The notes: a model not told the origin generated them from the letters alone. Counted from the stretch's first letter, positions 9,378 to 19,316 are shown. The stretch: DNA of 34,667 bases from Cupriavidus basilensis (GCF_029335485.1 NZ_JARJLM010000012.1:1-34667), one strand, 5' to 3'. Translations and numbers: made by a program.

Positions 9378-10028
9378 TCAGTTCTTGTTAGCGGTAGCCG
9401 CGGCTTCCGGGCTGGCTTGTACGCCGGCACGGGCTTCGCTGGGCATCGTGACCAGGCGCACGCGGTCCTGGCGGCGGGTGCGCAGCTGCTCGCCCACGTC
9501 TTGCGACTTGTTGTCCTTGCGGCGGCGCAGCGTCAGCGCGACGGCGGCGATGATGGCCACCAGCAGGATGATGCCCGCCACTTCGAAGGCGTAGTTGTAG
9601 TCGGTGTAGATCAGCTTGCCGAGTTCAGCGGTGTTGGAGTAGTCCGGGCCGTGCACCACGTTGTTCAGCGGCGTGGTCGTGCCGATGAAGTTACGCACCA
9701 GCACGGTGGCCATTTCGGCGATGATCAGCGCGCCGACCACCGAGGCCAGCGGCACATAGGTCCAGAAGTCCCGCCGCAGGTGCTCGATGTCGATATCGAT
9801 CATCATCACCACGAACAGGAACAGCACCATCACGGCGCCCACATACACCAGCACCAGCAGGATGGCCAGGAATTCGGCCTTCAGCAGCATCCAGATCGCG
9901 GCTGCCGTAAAAAACGACAGCACGAGGAACAGTGCTGAGTGCACCGGGTTCTTCGCTGTGATGACTTTCAGTGCGGAGAGCACCAGCACCAGCGCAAAGA
10001 CATAGAAGATGGTGGTCGTGAGTTCCAT
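9378..10028 (-). CDS. nuoJ: NADH-quinone oxidoreductase subunit J
   Basis: This 216-residue membrane protein (start [17 protein letters not shown]) has five hydrophobic segments. It contains the family stretch [21 protein letters not shown] and [27 protein letters not shown], the helix with the pi-bulge that takes part in coupling quinone reduction to pumping. An ATG at 10028 with GAGG just upstream is preferred over a weak start at 10052, which would only add MPEGSTRT. The C-terminal 45 residues are polar and variable. The gene is preceded by an unusually long spacer (143 bases) after nuoI. Confidence 0.95.
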   Translation of the reverse strand: MELTTTIFYVFALVLVLSALKVITAKNPVHSALFLVLSFFTAAAIWMLLKAEFLAILLVLVYVGAVMVLFLFVVMMIDIDIEHLRRDFWTYVPLASVVGALIIAEMATVLVRNFIGTTTPLNNVVHGPDYSNTAELGKLIYTDYNYAFEVAGIILLVAIIAAVALTLRRRKDNKSQDVGEQLRTRRQDRVRLVTMPSEARAGVQASPEAAATANKN

Positions 10029-10094
10029 GGTCCTCGTCGAGCCTTCCGGCACAAGCCACTCCTGTGGCCTGCCCTTGCGGCATCCTTTTCGTTA

Positions 10095-10152
10095 GCCCCA
10101 CGTGGGGCCCGATTCAGTATTCATTGGCAACGTCCGCCAGACTCGGCGGACG
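10095..10152 (-). other. two stem-loops in the nuoI-nuoJ spacer
   Basis: The 143-base spacer between nuoI and nuoJ holds an 8-bp hairpin (CGTCCGCC 10131-10138 with GGCGGACG 10145-10152, six-base loop) and a perfect 14-base palindrome GCCCCACGTGGGGC (10095-10108). Neither is followed by a U-tract on the minus strand, so transcription termination is unlikely. They may protect or direct processing of the long nuo mRNA; this is inference. Confidence 0.5.
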
Positions 10153-10171
10153 CGCCCTGCAATGCGCCTTA

Positions 10172-10663
10172 TCAGCGGTACTTGGCGTCCGCTGCCTTGG
10201 CCGCGGCGATCTGCGGCTCGTAGCGGTCGCCCACTGCCAGCAGCATGTCCTTGGTGAAGTACAGGTCGCCGCGCTTCTCGCCGTGGTATTCGAGGATATG
10301 CGTCTCGACGATAGCGTCGACCGGGCAGGCTTCCTCGCAGAAGCCGCAGAAAATGCACTTGGTCAGGTCGATGTCATAGCGCGTGGTGCGGCGGGTGCCG
10401 TCGACGCGGGCATCGGACTCGATGGTGATGGCCAGCGCCGGGCAAACCGCTTCGCACAGTTTGCAGGCGATGCAGCGCTCTTCGCCGTTGGGATACCGGC
10501 GCAGCGCATGCAGGCCGCGAAAACGCGGCGACATCGGCGTTTTCTCTTCGGGAAACTGGACTGTGATCTTGCGCGCGAAGAGATAGCGCCCGGTCAGAGC
10601 CATGCCCTTGAAGAGTTCCTTCAGGAGCAGGCTGTTGAAGAAGTCCTTGATGGCGAGCAGCAT
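10172..10663 (-). CDS. nuoI: NADH-quinone oxidoreductase subunit I, 2x[4Fe-4S]
   Basis: This 163-residue ferredoxin-like subunit carries two complete tetranuclear cluster motifs: C64-X2-C67-X2-C70-X3-C74P and C103-X2-C106-X2-C109-X3-C113P. These are clusters N6a and N6b, which pass electrons from NuoG to NuoB at the junction of the peripheral and membrane arms. The N-terminal amphipathic segment ([29 protein letters not shown]) is the conserved membrane-surface helix. Length equals the family norm. It lies 65 bases after nuoH. Confidence 0.97.
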   Translation of the reverse strand: MLLAIKDFFNSLLLKELFKGMALTGRYLFARKITVQFPEEKTPMSPRFRGLHALRRYPNGEERCIACKLCEAVCPALAITIESDARVDGTRRTTRYDIDLTKCIFCGFCEEACPVDAIVETHILEYHGEKRGDLYFTKDMLLAVGDRYEPQIAAAKAADAKYR

Positions 10664-10728
10664 GACGATTGCTTCCTAATGATTCCACAGGGCGCCGCCG
10701 GATGCGGCTGCGCCCCTGCTTTGGCCGT

Positions 10729-11793
10729 TCAGTGCCAGATATTCCAGGGCGACCGGATCCAGATCGCCACGATGATCAGCCAGCCGACCGTGAGCGGAAT
10801 GAAGATCTTCCAGCCCAGGCGCATGATCTGGTCATAGCGGTAGCGCGGGAACGACGCGCGGATCCAGATAAACACCGACAGCAGCAAAAATACCTTGGCG
10901 AGCAGCCAGAAGAAGCCCGGGATCGCGTTCGTGATGAAGCTCTCGAACGGCGGCGCCCAGCCTCCCAGGAACATCAGCGCGGTCATCGTCGAGATGACGA
11001 TCATGTTGATGTACTCGGCCAGGAAGAACAGCGCGAAGCCCATGCCCGAGTATTCGATCATGTGGCCGGCCACGATTTCCGATTCGCCTTCCACCACGTC
11101 GAACGGGTGGCGATTGGTCTCGGCCACGCCGGAGATGAAGTACACGCCGAACATGGGCAGCAGCGGCAGCCAGTTCCACGACAGTACGTTGATCCCCATA
11201 TGGGCGAAGTAGCCGGTGTTCTGCGAGTTGACGATGGCCGACAGGTTCAGGCTGCCCGACACCATCAGCACGGTCACCAGGGCGAAGCCCATGGCGATTT
11301 CATACGACACCATCTGCGCCGCGGCGCGCATGGCGCCGATGAAGGCGTACTTGGAGTTGGAGGCCCAGCCAGCCAGGATCACGCCGTAGACGCCCACCGA
11401 GCTGATCGCCATCACGTACAGCAGGCCGGCGTTGACGTTGGCCATCACCACTTCGGCCTGGAACGGGATCACCGCCCAGATCGCCACGGCGGGCATCAGC
11501 ACCATCAGCGGGGCAACCAGGTACATGCCCCGGCTGACCTGCGTGGGCATCATCACTTCCTTGAGCAGCAGCTTGAGCACGTCGGCGATCGGCTGCAGCA
11601 GGCCCAGCGGGCCGACCCGGTTCGGGCCGATACGCACGTGCATCCAGCCAATCAGCTTGCGCTCCCACAGGATCAGGTAGGCCACGCACAACAGCAGCGG
11701 CACCACAATGACCACGGCGCGAATCAGGATCCACAGCGGCGTCCAGGCGCCGCCGAAGAGATTCTGTCCTTGCGAGGTAATCCAGTCGATCAT
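10729..11793 (-). CDS. nuoH: NADH-quinone oxidoreductase subunit H
   Basis: This 354-residue membrane protein with about eight helices forms much of the quinone-binding cavity. Typical blocks are [20 protein letters not shown], near residue 50, and the acidic loop [29 protein letters not shown], around residue 235, which connects the quinone site to the proton path. [18 protein letters not shown] near the C-terminus is also conserved. The gene follows nuoG by 18 bases. Confidence 0.97.
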   Translation of the reverse strand: MIDWITSQGQNLFGGAWTPLWILIRAVVIVVPLLLCVAYLILWERKLIGWMHVRIGPNRVGPLGLLQPIADVLKLLLKEVMMPTQVSRGMYLVAPLMVLMPAVAIWAVIPFQAEVVMANVNAGLLYVMAISSVGVYGVILAGWASNSKYAFIGAMRAAAQMVSYEIAMGFALVTVLMVSGSLNLSAIVNSQNTGYFAHMGINVLSWNWLPLLPMFGVYFISGVAETNRHPFDVVEGESEIVAGHMIEYSGMGFALFFLAEYINMIVISTMTALMFLGGWAPPFESFITNAIPGFFWLLAKVFLLLSVFIWIRASFPRYRYDQIMRLGWKIFIPLTVGWLIIVAIWIRSPWNIWH

Positions 11794-11811
11794 GTTTCTT
11801 TCTCGCTCTTC

Positions 11812-14190
11812 TTATGCCGTGGCCGCCGGCTCGGCCGCGCCCTTCGCGGTGGCGGCCAGGTCGATGGCTTTCTCTACGGTGACGGTACCGAACGTGGCGC
11901 CCAGGCTGGCCGCGGCGATGGTGCCGGCGGACACACGCACGGTGCCGGCAGGCAATGCGGCTTCGAGGGCGGCCGGCAGCACCACGCTGCCCTGCCCCTG
12001 CGTCACGCGCACCGGGTCTCCCGCCTGCACGCCCAGCGAGGCGAACAGGTCGGCCGACAGGCCGGCTTGCATGGCGCGGCGCGCGGCTGCGGTCAGCTGC
12101 AGCGAATCGGCACGGCGCACGATCGGGTCGGCGTGGTAGATCGGCACATCGGCGACGCGTTCGATGCCACTGGCAGCCGCGGCGGTAACGCGGATGGCCG
12201 CGTCGGTGCCGTTGTCCAGTTGCGCGGCGACCGGCTTGGCCAGCACTTCGTCACGCACGTTTTCGGCGGTTTCGAAATCAAAGCCAGGCACGTCGAGCAG
12301 GTTACCCAGCACGCGCAGCACCTTCCAGGCCGGGCGGGCATCGCCCAGGGCGCGCACCACGCCGTTGAAGCTTTGCGGCAGGCCTTCGCAATTCACGAAG
12401 GTACCGGCGGTTTCCGTGAACGGCGTGACCGGCAGGATGACGTCCGCATACTGCAGGGCGGCTTCCGAGCGGAACGGCGACAGCACCACCACGGTACCGG
12501 CCTGGCCCAGCGCGGCCAGGGCCTGGCGCGGGTTGGCGGCATCGAACTCGGGTTCCGTGTTCAGCAGCACATAGGCGCGGCGCGGCGCGTCGAACATGGC
12601 CTGCGCGTTGGCCCCGCCCTTCTGCGGCAGCGCGCCGGCGATATGGCCGCCAACGGTGTTCGCGGCTTCGGTCAGGAAGCCCAGCGTGGCGCCGGTTTCG
12701 GCGGCGATCCACTGTGCCAGCGCATGCAGCGTGGCGAATTGCGGGTGACGCACGGCCTCGTTGCCGAGGAACACGGCGCGGCGCTCGCCCGACAGCAGCG
12801 CATCGGCCACTGCCTTGGACTTGTCGTCGCCGTCGAAACCATCGGTACCCGCCGGAGCGGCCACGCCCTTGGCCGCAGCCACGGCGCGGGCGATGCCGGC
12901 CAGCGCTGCGGTCCAGCCGGACGGCGCTACGTCGATGCGTGCGGCCAGCGGCATCAGCAGGTCGTCGGCGCTGGCGCCGAGCACGGCGACGCGGGCGCCC
13001 TTCTTGCCGGCCTGGCGCAGACGCGCGGCCAGCAACGGGTGATCCTTGCGCAGGGCCGAGCCGATCACCAGCACGCGTTGCAGCATGGAGACGTCGGCGA
13101 TCGGCAGGCCCAGCCACGGCGCACCCTTGGCGGCGGCCGAGAAATCGGTCTGGCGCTGGCGGAAGTCGACGTTGTCGCTACCCAGGCCACGTACCAGCTT
13201 GCCCAGCAGGTAGAGTTCTTCCAGCGTGCTGTGCGGGCTGGCCAGCGCGGCGATCTGGTCGGCGCCATGGTCGCGCTTGATGCTGGCGAGGCCATTGGCG
13301 ACGTATTCGAGCGCGGTCTGCCAGTCGGTTTCCATCCACTCGCCACCCTGCTTGAGCAGCGGCTTGGTCAGGCGGTCGGCGCTGTTCAGGCCTTCGTACG
13401 AGAAGCGGTCCTTGTCGGACAGCCAGCATTCGTTGACGGCTTCGTTGTCCAGCGGCAGCACGCGCATCACGCGCTGGTTCTTGGTCTGCACCACCAGGTT
13501 CGCGCCCAGGCCATCGTGCGGCGACACCGATTTGCGGCGGGCCAGCTCCCAGGTACGGGCCGAGTAGCGGAACGGCTTGCTGGTCAGCGCGCCGACCGGG
13601 CACAGGTCGATCATGTTGCCGGACAGTTCCGAATCCACGGTCTGGCCGACGAAGGTGGTGATCTCGGAGTGCTCGCCGCGGCCCAGCATGCCCAGCTCCA
13701 TCACGCCGGCCACTTCCTGGCCAAAGCGCACGCAGCGGGTGCAGTGGATGCAGCGGCTCATCTCCTCCATGGAGATCAGCGGTCCCACGTTCTTGTGGAA
13801 CACGACGCGCTTTTCTTCCTTGTAGCGCGATTCCGATGCGCCGTAGCCCACGGCCAGATCCTGCAACTGGCACTCGCCGCCCTGATCGCAGATCGGGCAA
13901 TCCAGCGGGTGGTTGATCAGCAGGAATTCCATCACCGACTTCTGGGCCTTGACTGCCTTCTCCGAATTGGTGAAGACCTTCATGCCAGGGGTGACCGGCG
14001 TGGCGCAGGCGGGCAGCGCCTTGGGCGCTTTCTCCACCTCGACCAGGCACATGCGGCAGTTCGCCGCGATGGACAATTTACGGTGGTAGCAGAAGTGCGG
14101 GATGTAGGTGCCCAATTGGCGGGCTGCTTCCATCACCAGGCTGCCTTCAGCAACCTCAACCTTCTTGCCGTCGATCTCGAGTTCAACCAT
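11812..14190 (-). CDS. nuoG: NADH-quinone oxidoreductase subunit G
   Basis: This 792-residue peripheral-arm subunit is related to molybdopterin oxidoreductases. The N-terminal region shows a [2Fe-2S] site (C34, C45, C48, C62). It is followed by the His-ligated [4Fe-4S] cluster N5 (H94, C98, C101, C107) and a third cluster (C147, C150, C153, C197). I do not see the four-cysteine motif for the extra N7 cluster found in E. coli and Thermus after this region. The C-terminal 550 residues are the catalytically inert molybdopterin-like fold, Ala-rich and less conserved, with an NADH-quinone-specific tail. It is 12 bases downstream of nuoF. Confidence 0.96.
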   Translation of the reverse strand: MVELEIDGKKVEVAEGSLVMEAARQLGTYIPHFCYHRKLSIAANCRMCLVEVEKAPKALPACATPVTPGMKVFTNSEKAVKAQKSVMEFLLINHPLDCPICDQGGECQLQDLAVGYGASESRYKEEKRVVFHKNVGPLISMEEMSRCIHCTRCVRFGQEVAGVMELGMLGRGEHSEITTFVGQTVDSELSGNMIDLCPVGALTSKPFRYSARTWELARRKSVSPHDGLGANLVVQTKNQRVMRVLPLDNEAVNECWLSDKDRFSYEGLNSADRLTKPLLKQGGEWMETDWQTALEYVANGLASIKRDHGADQIAALASPHSTLEELYLLGKLVRGLGSDNVDFRQRQTDFSAAAKGAPWLGLPIADVSMLQRVLVIGSALRKDHPLLAARLRQAGKKGARVAVLGASADDLLMPLAARIDVAPSGWTAALAGIARAVAAAKGVAAPAGTDGFDGDDKSKAVADALLSGERRAVFLGNEAVRHPQFATLHALAQWIAAETGATLGFLTEAANTVGGHIAGALPQKGGANAQAMFDAPRRAYVLLNTEPEFDAANPRQALAALGQAGTVVVLSPFRSEAALQYADVILPVTPFTETAGTFVNCEGLPQSFNGVVRALGDARPAWKVLRVLGNLLDVPGFDFETAENVRDEVLAKPVAAQLDNGTDAAIRVTAAAASGIERVADVPIYHADPIVRRADSLQLTAAARRAMQAGLSADLFASLGVQAGDPVRVTQGQGSVVLPAALEAALPAGTVRVSAGTIAAASLGATFGTVTVEKAIDLAATAKGAAEPAATA

Positions 14191-14202
14191 GTTCTGCCAC
14201 GC

Positions 14203-15498
14203 TTAAGAGTAGGCCGGAACCATGCACTGCTTGTGTTCGACGTGATACTCGAACTCTTTCCAGTAGTGCTTGAGCATGCCGCGGACCGGCATCGCTGCCG
14301 CATCGCCGAGCGCGCAGATGGTGCGGCCCATGATGTTTTCAGCGACGTTATTGAGCAGGTCCAGGTCTTCCTGGCGCCCTTCTCCGTGTTCGATACGATT
14401 CACCATGCGATAGAGCCAGCCGGTGCCTTCGCGGCACGGCGTGCACTGCCCGCACGATTCTTCAAAGTAGAAATACGACAGGCGCAGCAGCGAGCGAACC
14501 ATGCAGCGCGTTTCGTCCATCACGATCACCGCGCCCGAACCCAGCATCGAGCCGGCCTTGGCAATCGAGTCGTAGTCCATGTCGGACGCCATCATCAGGT
14601 CGCCCGGCACCACCGGCGCGGACGAGCCGCCCGGGATCACTGCCTTGATGCGCTTGCCGCCGCGCATGCCGCCGGCGAGCTCCAGCAGGGTCGCGAACGG
14701 CGTGCCCAGCGGGATCTCGTAATTGCCGGGACGCTCGATGTCGCCGGAAATCGAGAAGATCTTGGAGCCGCCGTTGTTCGGCTTGCCCATCTTCAGGTAG
14801 TTTTCCGGACCGATCGCCAGCAGGAACGGCACCGCGGCAAACGTCTCGGTGTTGTTGATGGTGGTCGGCTTGCCGTACAGGCCGAAGCTGGCCGGGAACG
14901 GCGGCTTGAAGCGCGGCTGGCCTTTCTTGCCTTCCAGCGATTCGAGCAGCGCGGTTTCCTCGCCACAGATGTAGGCGCCGTAGCCGTGGTGCGCGTGCAG
15001 CTGGAAGTTGAAGCCCGAATCCAGGATGTTGTCGCCCAGGAAGCCGGCTGCGCGCGCCTCTTCGAGCGCCTGCTCGAAGATCTTGTATTCGTTCCAGATC
15101 TCGCCGTGGATATAGTTGTAGCCCACGGTGATGCCCATCGCGTAAGCGCCGATGGCCATGCCTTCGATCAGCGCATGCGGGTTGTAGCGGATGATGTCGC
15201 GGTCCTTGAAGGTACCGGGCTCGCCCTCGTCGGTATTGCAGACCAGGTATTTCTGGCCGGGGAACTGACGCGGCATGAAGCTCCACTTCAGGCCGGTCGG
15301 GAAGCCTGCGCCCCCGCGGCCGCGCAGGCCGGAGGCCTTGACGTCCGCGATCACCTGCTCGGGCGTGATCTTCTCGGTCAGGATGCGCTTGAGCTGCTGA
15401 TAGCCACCGCGCTTGACGTAGTCTTCGAGATGCCAGTTGCTGCCATCGAGGCCCGCCAGGATCAGCGGCTTGATGTGGCGGTCGTGCAGAGAGGTCAT
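14203..15498 (-). CDS. nuoF: NADH-quinone oxidoreductase subunit F (NADH- and FMN-binding)
   Basis: This 431-residue subunit oxidises NADH. The glycine-rich FMN/NADH loop [15 protein letters not shown] is at residues 58-72; [14 protein letters not shown] (87-100) and [14 protein letters not shown] (177-190) complete the flavin/nucleotide site. The [4Fe-4S] cluster N3 is ligated by C349, C352, C355 ([14 protein letters not shown]) and C395. The gene starts one base before the position where nuoE stops, so NuoE and NuoF are translationally coupled, in line with their tight subcomplex. Confidence 0.98.
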   Translation of the reverse strand: MTSLHDRHIKPLILAGLDGSNWHLEDYVKRGGYQQLKRILTEKITPEQVIADVKASGLRGRGGAGFPTGLKWSFMPRQFPGQKYLVCNTDEGEPGTFKDRDIIRYNPHALIEGMAIGAYAMGITVGYNYIHGEIWNEYKIFEQALEEARAAGFLGDNILDSGFNFQLHAHHGYGAYICGEETALLESLEGKKGQPRFKPPFPASFGLYGKPTTINNTETFAAVPFLLAIGPENYLKMGKPNNGGSKIFSISGDIERPGNYEIPLGTPFATLLELAGGMRGGKRIKAVIPGGSSAPVVPGDLMMASDMDYDSIAKAGSMLGSGAVIVMDETRCMVRSLLRLSYFYFEESCGQCTPCREGTGWLYRMVNRIEHGEGRQEDLDLLNNVAENIMGRTICALGDAAAMPVRGMLKHYWKEFEYHVEHKQCMVPAYS

Positions 15499-15499
15499 G

Positions 15500-15994
15500 T
15501 TACTTGTCCCCCTTGGCGGTGGCCTTGAGTTCGTCGACCAGCGCGTCCAGCTTGGCGTTGCTCATGTGGCTGCACATGCGGGTATTGTTGACGATCATCA
15601 CCGGTGCGTCGCCGCAGGCGCCCATGCACTCGCCTTCCTTGAGGGTGAAGGTACCGCACGGGGTGGTTTCGTTGTAGCCGATGCCAAGCTTTTGCTTGAG
15701 GTAGTCGCCGGCCCGTTCGCCGCCGGACAGCGCGCACGGCAGGTTGGTGCAGACGGTCAGCTTGTACTTGCCGACCGGCTTGGTGTCGTACATGTTGTAG
15801 AAGGTTGCGACCTCCTCGACCCATACCGGCGGCATGTCGAGGTAGCTGGCAACGAACTGCATGACTTCCGGGGAGACCCAGCCCACTTCGCCCTGCGCCA
15901 CGGCCAGCGCCGCCATCACGGCCGACTGCTTCTGGTCAGCCGGATACTTGGCGATCGCGCGATCGATTTCCTTGAGAGCTTCTGCTGATAGCAT
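15500..15994 (-). CDS. nuoE: NADH-quinone oxidoreductase subunit E, [2Fe-2S]
   Basis: This thioredoxin-like subunit has 164 residues from the chosen ATG. Cluster N1a ligands are C82, C87, C123 and C127 ([12 protein letters not shown] and [13 protein letters not shown]). The start [21 protein letters not shown] fits the family; an upstream in-frame ATG at 16021 would add MTRRITATT and neither start has a clear ribosome-binding site, so the exact start is uncertain. The gene follows nuoD after an unusually long spacer of about 200 bases. It ends against nuoF. Confidence 0.93.
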   Translation of the reverse strand: MLSAEALKEIDRAIAKYPADQKQSAVMAALAVAQGEVGWVSPEVMQFVASYLDMPPVWVEEVATFYNMYDTKPVGKYKLTVCTNLPCALSGGERAGDYLKQKLGIGYNETTPCGTFTLKEGECMGACGDAPVMIVNNTRMCSHMSNAKLDALVDELKATAKGDK

Positions 15995-16195
15995 GGTCGT
16001 TGCTGTAATACGCCGAGTCATTTGCGGAACTGCACCGCCACATGGCGCGCATCCGCAGGTTTGCAGCCGTCGCTGCCGTTGCGGCCCGCATGTCGAAGCA
16101 TGCTGGGCCCACCGCGGGTTTCCCGTGGCCGGACACCGTTGCTCCGGGTCCTTGCCAGGGGCGCCCGGATCGTCGTCCGGGGCCGGCGGTACTTG

Positions 16196-17449
16196 TTAGC
16201 GGTCGATCTCGCCGAAGACGATGTCCTGGGTACCGATGATCGTTACCGCGTCCGCAATCATGTGGCCCTTGGCCATTTCATCCAGGGCGGCCAGATGGGC
16301 AAAGCCCGGGGCCCGGATCTTCAGGCGATACGGCTTGTTCGCGCCGTCGGAGATCGCATAGATGCCGAACTCGCCCTTCGGGTGCTCCACCGCCGCGTAG
16401 CTCTCGCCTTCCGGCACGTGAATGCCTTCGGTGAAGAGCTTGAAGTGGTGGATCAGCTCTTCCATGTTCGACTTCATGTCCACGCGCGACGGCGGCGCCA
16501 CCTTGTGGTTGTCGCTCATCACCGGGCCCGGGTTGCGGCGCAGCCAGTCGACGCATTGCCTGATGATGCTGTTGGACTGCCGCATTTCCTCGACACGTAC
16601 CAGGTAGCGGGCATAGCAATCGCCGCCCACGCCAACCGGCACCTGGAAGTCCATGCGCTCATAGACTTCGTAGGGCTGCTTCTTGCGCAGATCCCACTCG
16701 ATGCCCGAGCCGCGCAGCATCGGGCCGGTAAAGCCCATCTGCAGCGCGCGTTCCGGGCTTACCACGCCGATGCCCACCAGACGCTGTTTCCAGATCCGGT
16801 TGTCCGTCAGCAGCGTCTCGTATTCGTCGACGTACTTCGGGAAGCGATTGGTGAAGTCCTCGATGAAATCGAGCAGCGAACCCGAACGCGCCTCGTTCAT
16901 GGCCTTGATGGCGCGCTCGTTGTGGATCTTGGACGCCTTGTATTGCGGCATCGTGTCCGGCAGGTCGCGATACACGCCGCCCGGACGGTAGTAGGCCGCG
17001 TGCATGCGCGCGCCCGACACCGCCTCGTACATGTCGAACATGTCCTCGCGTTCGCGAAAGGCGTACAGGAACACCGCCATGGCGCCAACGTCCAGCGCGT
17101 GCGAGCCGATCCACATCAGGTGGTTCAGCAGGCGCGTGATTTCGTCGAACATCACGCGGATGTATTGCGCGCGGATCGGCACTTCGAGACCGAGCATCTT
17201 CTCGATGGCCATCACATAAGCATGCTCGTTGACCATCATCGACACGTAGTCGAGGCGGTCCATATACGGCACGCTCTGGATCCAGGTCTTCTGCTCGGCC
17301 AGCTTTTCGGTGGCACGGTGCAGCAGGCCGATATGCGGGTCGGCGCGCTGGATGACTTCGCCGTCAAGCTCCAGCACCAGGCGCAGCACGCCGTGTGCCG
17401 CCGGGTGCTGCGGGCCGAAGTTAAGGGTGTAGTTCTTGATGTCTGCCAT
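16196..17449 (-). CDS. nuoD: NADH-quinone oxidoreductase subunit D
   Basis: This 417-residue protein is homologous to the large subunit of [NiFe] hydrogenases but without the metal cysteines. It forms the quinone head-group pocket together with NuoB. The conserved N-terminal loop [12 protein letters not shown] (residues 12-23) carries the histidine that contacts quinone. [15 protein letters not shown] and [11 protein letters not shown] are further family blocks, and the C-terminus ends [12 protein letters not shown], as is typical. NuoC and NuoD are separate genes here, unlike the fused NuoCD of E. coli. It starts nine bases after nuoC. Confidence 0.98.
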   Translation of the reverse strand: MADIKNYTLNFGPQHPAAHGVLRLVLELDGEVIQRADPHIGLLHRATEKLAEQKTWIQSVPYMDRLDYVSMMVNEHAYVMAIEKMLGLEVPIRAQYIRVMFDEITRLLNHLMWIGSHALDVGAMAVFLYAFREREDMFDMYEAVSGARMHAAYYRPGGVYRDLPDTMPQYKASKIHNERAIKAMNEARSGSLLDFIEDFTNRFPKYVDEYETLLTDNRIWKQRLVGIGVVSPERALQMGFTGPMLRGSGIEWDLRKKQPYEVYERMDFQVPVGVGGDCYARYLVRVEEMRQSNSIIRQCVDWLRRNPGPVMSDNHKVAPPSRVDMKSNMEELIHHFKLFTEGIHVPEGESYAAVEHPKGEFGIYAISDGANKPYRLKIRAPGFAHLAALDEMAKGHMIADAVTIIGTQDIVFGEIDR

Positions 17450-17458
17450 TGCGCGTTC

Positions 17459-18058
17459 TCAGTGCTGCAAGCCGCCGTAATTCTCTTCGCGGATGACGCG
17501 CGGCGTTACCTCGCGCGGCTCGATCGTGACGGGCTGGTAGATCACCCGCTTCTGTTCGGGGTCGTAGCGCATCTCGACGTAGCCCGATACCGGGAAATCC
17601 TTGCGGAACGGATGGCCGACGAAACCATAGTCGGTCAGCAGGCGGCGCAGGTCGTTATGGCCTTCGAATACGATGCCGTAGAAATCGAAGGCTTCACGCT
17701 CGAACCAGTTGGCCGAGTTCCAGACCTCGTTCAGCGAGGGCACCACGGGCACATCGTCGTCCGGCGCGAACACGCGCAAGCGCACGCGCCAGTTATGCGT
17801 CACCGACAGCAGGTGCGTCACGGCGGCAAAACGGGGACCTTGCCAGGCGCCATCGCCATAGGAGGAATAGTCGACGCCGCACACATCGATCAGCTGCTCG
17901 AAACGCAGCGTGGGATCGTCGCGCAGCATCAGCGCGGTTTCCAGCGAGTCCTCGGCCTTGACGATAAGGGTAATCTCGCCTAGCGCCTCCACCAGTTTCT
18001 GGATACGCTTGCCCAGTACCTTTTCGAGCGCGGCCTTCAGAGTATCGAGATTCGACAT
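17459..18058 (-). CDS. nuoC: NADH-quinone oxidoreductase subunit C
   Basis: This 199-residue protein is the 30-kDa-type subunit of the connecting module of complex I. The diagnostic segment [18 protein letters not shown] (117-134) is followed by [22 protein letters not shown]. It carries no cofactor and supports NuoD and NuoB. Its start codon lies one base from the nuoB stop, indicating translational coupling. Confidence 0.97.
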   Translation of the reverse strand: MSNLDTLKAALEKVLGKRIQKLVEALGEITLIVKAEDSLETALMLRDDPTLRFEQLIDVCGVDYSSYGDGAWQGPRFAAVTHLLSVTHNWRVRLRVFAPDDDVPVVPSLNEVWNSANWFEREAFDFYGIVFEGHNDLRRLLTDYGFVGHPFRKDFPVSGYVEMRYDPEQKRVIYQPVTIEPREVTPRVIREENYGGLQH

Positions 18059-18059
18059 G

Positions 18060-18542
18060 TCAGCCCTTGCGCGCGATGGTGTTGGTGCGACGGATCTTGT
18101 TCTGCAGCTGGATGATGCCGTAGATCAGCGCTTCCGCCGTCGGGGGGCAGCCAGGCACATAGATATCCACCGGCACGATACGATCGCAGCCACGCACCAC
18201 TGAATACGAGTAGTGATAGTAGCCACCGCCATTCGCGCAGGAACCCATCGAGATCACCCAGCGCGGCTCCGCCATCTGGTCATAGACCTTGCGCAGCGCG
18301 GGGGCCATCTTGTTGCACAGCGTGCCGGCCACGATCATCACGTCCGACTGGCGCGGCGACGGGCGGAAAATCACGCCGAAGCGGTCCATGTCGTAGCGCG
18401 CGGCGCCGGCATGCATCATTTCCACAGCACAGCACGCCAGGCCAAAGGTCATCGGCCAGAGCGACCCGGTGCGGGTCCAGTTGATCAGCTTGTCAGCGGT
18501 AGTCGTGACGAAGCCTTCATTGAGAACGCCTTCGATTGCCAT
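18060..18542 (-). CDS. nuoB: NADH-quinone oxidoreductase subunit B (cluster N2)
   Basis: This 160-residue subunit binds the terminal [4Fe-4S] cluster N2, which reduces quinone. The unusual tandem cysteines C37-C38 ([11 protein letters not shown]), C102 ([11 protein letters not shown]) and C132 ([12 protein letters not shown]) are all present. The N-terminal region is short, as in other betaproteobacterial homologues. It lies six bases after nuoA. Confidence 0.98.
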   Translation of the reverse strand: MAIEGVLNEGFVTTTADKLINWTRTGSLWPMTFGLACCAVEMMHAGAARYDMDRFGVIFRPSPRQSDVMIVAGTLCNKMAPALRKVYDQMAEPRWVISMGSCANGGGYYHYSYSVVRGCDRIVPVDIYVPGCPPTAEALIYGIIQLQNKIRRTNTIARKG

Positions 18543-18548
18543 ATCACA

Positions 18549-18908
18549 TCACTCCCAATCGAGCGCGCCCTTTTTCCAGATGTAGACGAAGCCCACGATG
18601 AATTCCAGCAGAAACACGCCCATGGCGAAGAAACCCTGCCAGCCGATATCCCGCAGGGCTACACCCCAGGGAAACAGGAAGGCGGTTTCGAGATCGAACA
18701 GGATAAACAGGATAGCGATGAGGTAGTAGCGCACGTCGAACTTCATGCGCGCGTCCTCGAACGCTTCGAAGCCGCACTCGTACGGAGAGAGCTTCGCGGA
18801 ATCAGGTTTGTTGGGACCGAGAATTCGGCCGATCGACATCAGTGCAATGCCGAGCACGACACCGAAGATGATGAAGATGAGGACGGGGAAGTAGGCTTCG
18901 AGATTCAA
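18549..18908 (-). CDS. nuoA: NADH-quinone oxidoreductase subunit A, TTG start
   Basis: This 119-residue protein has three membrane helices. The conserved matrix-loop [20 protein letters not shown] (residues 41-60) contains C45, and the acidic pair sits in FDLETAF (D72, E74). The start is taken as TTG at 18908, giving [12 protein letters not shown], the family N-terminus. The upstream reading from 18986 adds a non-conserved 26-residue stretch and has no support. Only a weak AAGG site lies upstream, so translation initiation of the first nuo gene may be deliberately modest. It is the promoter-proximal nuo gene, 165 bases after tRNA-Leu(GAG). Confidence 0.93.
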   Translation of the reverse strand: MNLEAYFPVLIFIIFGVVLGIALMSIGRILGPNKPDSAKLSPYECGFEAFEDARMKFDVRYYLIAILFILFDLETAFLFPWGVALRDIGWQGFFAMGVFLLEFIVGFVYIWKKGALDWE

Positions 18909-19021
18909 GGTACGGCCAGCCTTATCTGGAATGTTGTCAACAGCACCAGCGGAAAGCGGCGTCCTGTTGCCCACCCCAAGCGCCATTCCGTAGAAATTAC
19001 GACGCCGCCTTGCGGACTGGC

Positions 19022-19061
19022 CGGGCTACCGATCCGGGATGGACTCCGGACAGGTAACCCG
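19022..19061 (-). other. leader hairpin between tRNA-Leu(GAG) and nuoA
   Basis: Outer arms CGGGCTACC (19022-19030) and GGTAACCCG (19053-19061) pair over nine positions in the minus-strand RNA if one U-G wobble is allowed. An inner 5-bp stem (TCCGG/CCGGA) lies inside. It begins 12 bases after the tRNA CCA end. No U-tract follows, so it does not look like a terminator. It could guide 3' processing of the tRNA away from the nuo mRNA, or form a new 5' end for that mRNA. Confidence 0.5.
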
Positions 19062-19072
19062 ATCAAGTTGTT

Positions 19073-19157
19073 TGGTGCCGACGGCGAGACTCGAACTCGC
19101 ACAGCTTTCGCCACTACCCCCTCAAGATAGCGTGTCTACCAATTTCACCACGTCGGC
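19073..19157 (-). tRNA. tRNA-Leu (anticodon GAG)
   Basis: The 85-base gene begins GCCGACGTGGTGAAATTGG and ends with an encoded CCA. The acceptor arms GCCGACG / CGTCGGC pair fully. The anticodon arm is CTATC-TTGAGGG-GGTAG with GAG at the centre of the loop, so it reads CUC/CUU leucine codons. It has the long variable arm of class II tRNAs (GTGGCGAAAGCTGT) and the T-loop GTTCGAGTC. It lies between secG and nuoA on the same strand, and is probably cotranscribed with one or both. Confidence 0.96.
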
Positions 19158-19286
19158 TGGGGGAGAAACAATATTGCCTGGCGCTGGGCTTTAAGGGCCC
19201 AGGGTTTTTACACCCTTCGGAACTCTTGCGGGGAGGTCTTTTTCCCTGCTGGAGCCCCGTCGCTGGGGGATCGTTTCAAGCCTTGT

Positions 19287-19316
19287 ATTCTAACTGAAAA
19301 TTCTTGTTTTGTTCAA
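19287..19316 (-). promoter_or_regulatory. candidate sigma-70 promoter upstream of tRNA-Leu(GAG) and nuo
   Basis: On the minus strand TTGAAC (19311-19316) and TAGAAT (19287-19292) are separated by 18 bases in an AT-rich stretch after the secG stop. A start near 19280 would give a leader of about 120 bases before the tRNA and would serve tRNA-Leu and the nuo operon. No better pair was found between the tRNA and nuoA. Confidence 0.5.

Noticed and set aside
10669-15528. Plus-strand open frame of 1619 codons
   Set aside because: Antisense to nuoH, nuoG and nuoF, which have full cofactor motifs; same low-complexity composition as other antisense frames.
18935-18940. Perfect TTGACA on the minus strand before nuoA
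   Set aside because: No -10 element at 16-18 bases (GGCCGT there) and the transcript would begin almost at or inside the start codon.
18213-19130. Plus-strand open frame ending in GETRTRTAFATTPSR
   Set aside because: The tail is the familiar artefact of translating the antisense strand of a tRNA-Leu gene; the rest is antisense to nuoB and nuoA.
19184-19209. T-tailed hairpin CTGGGC/GCCCAG on the plus strand upstream of tRNA-Leu(GAG)
   Set aside because: The U-tract is only in the plus sense, where no gene lies upstream; in the minus sense it lacks a U-tract.
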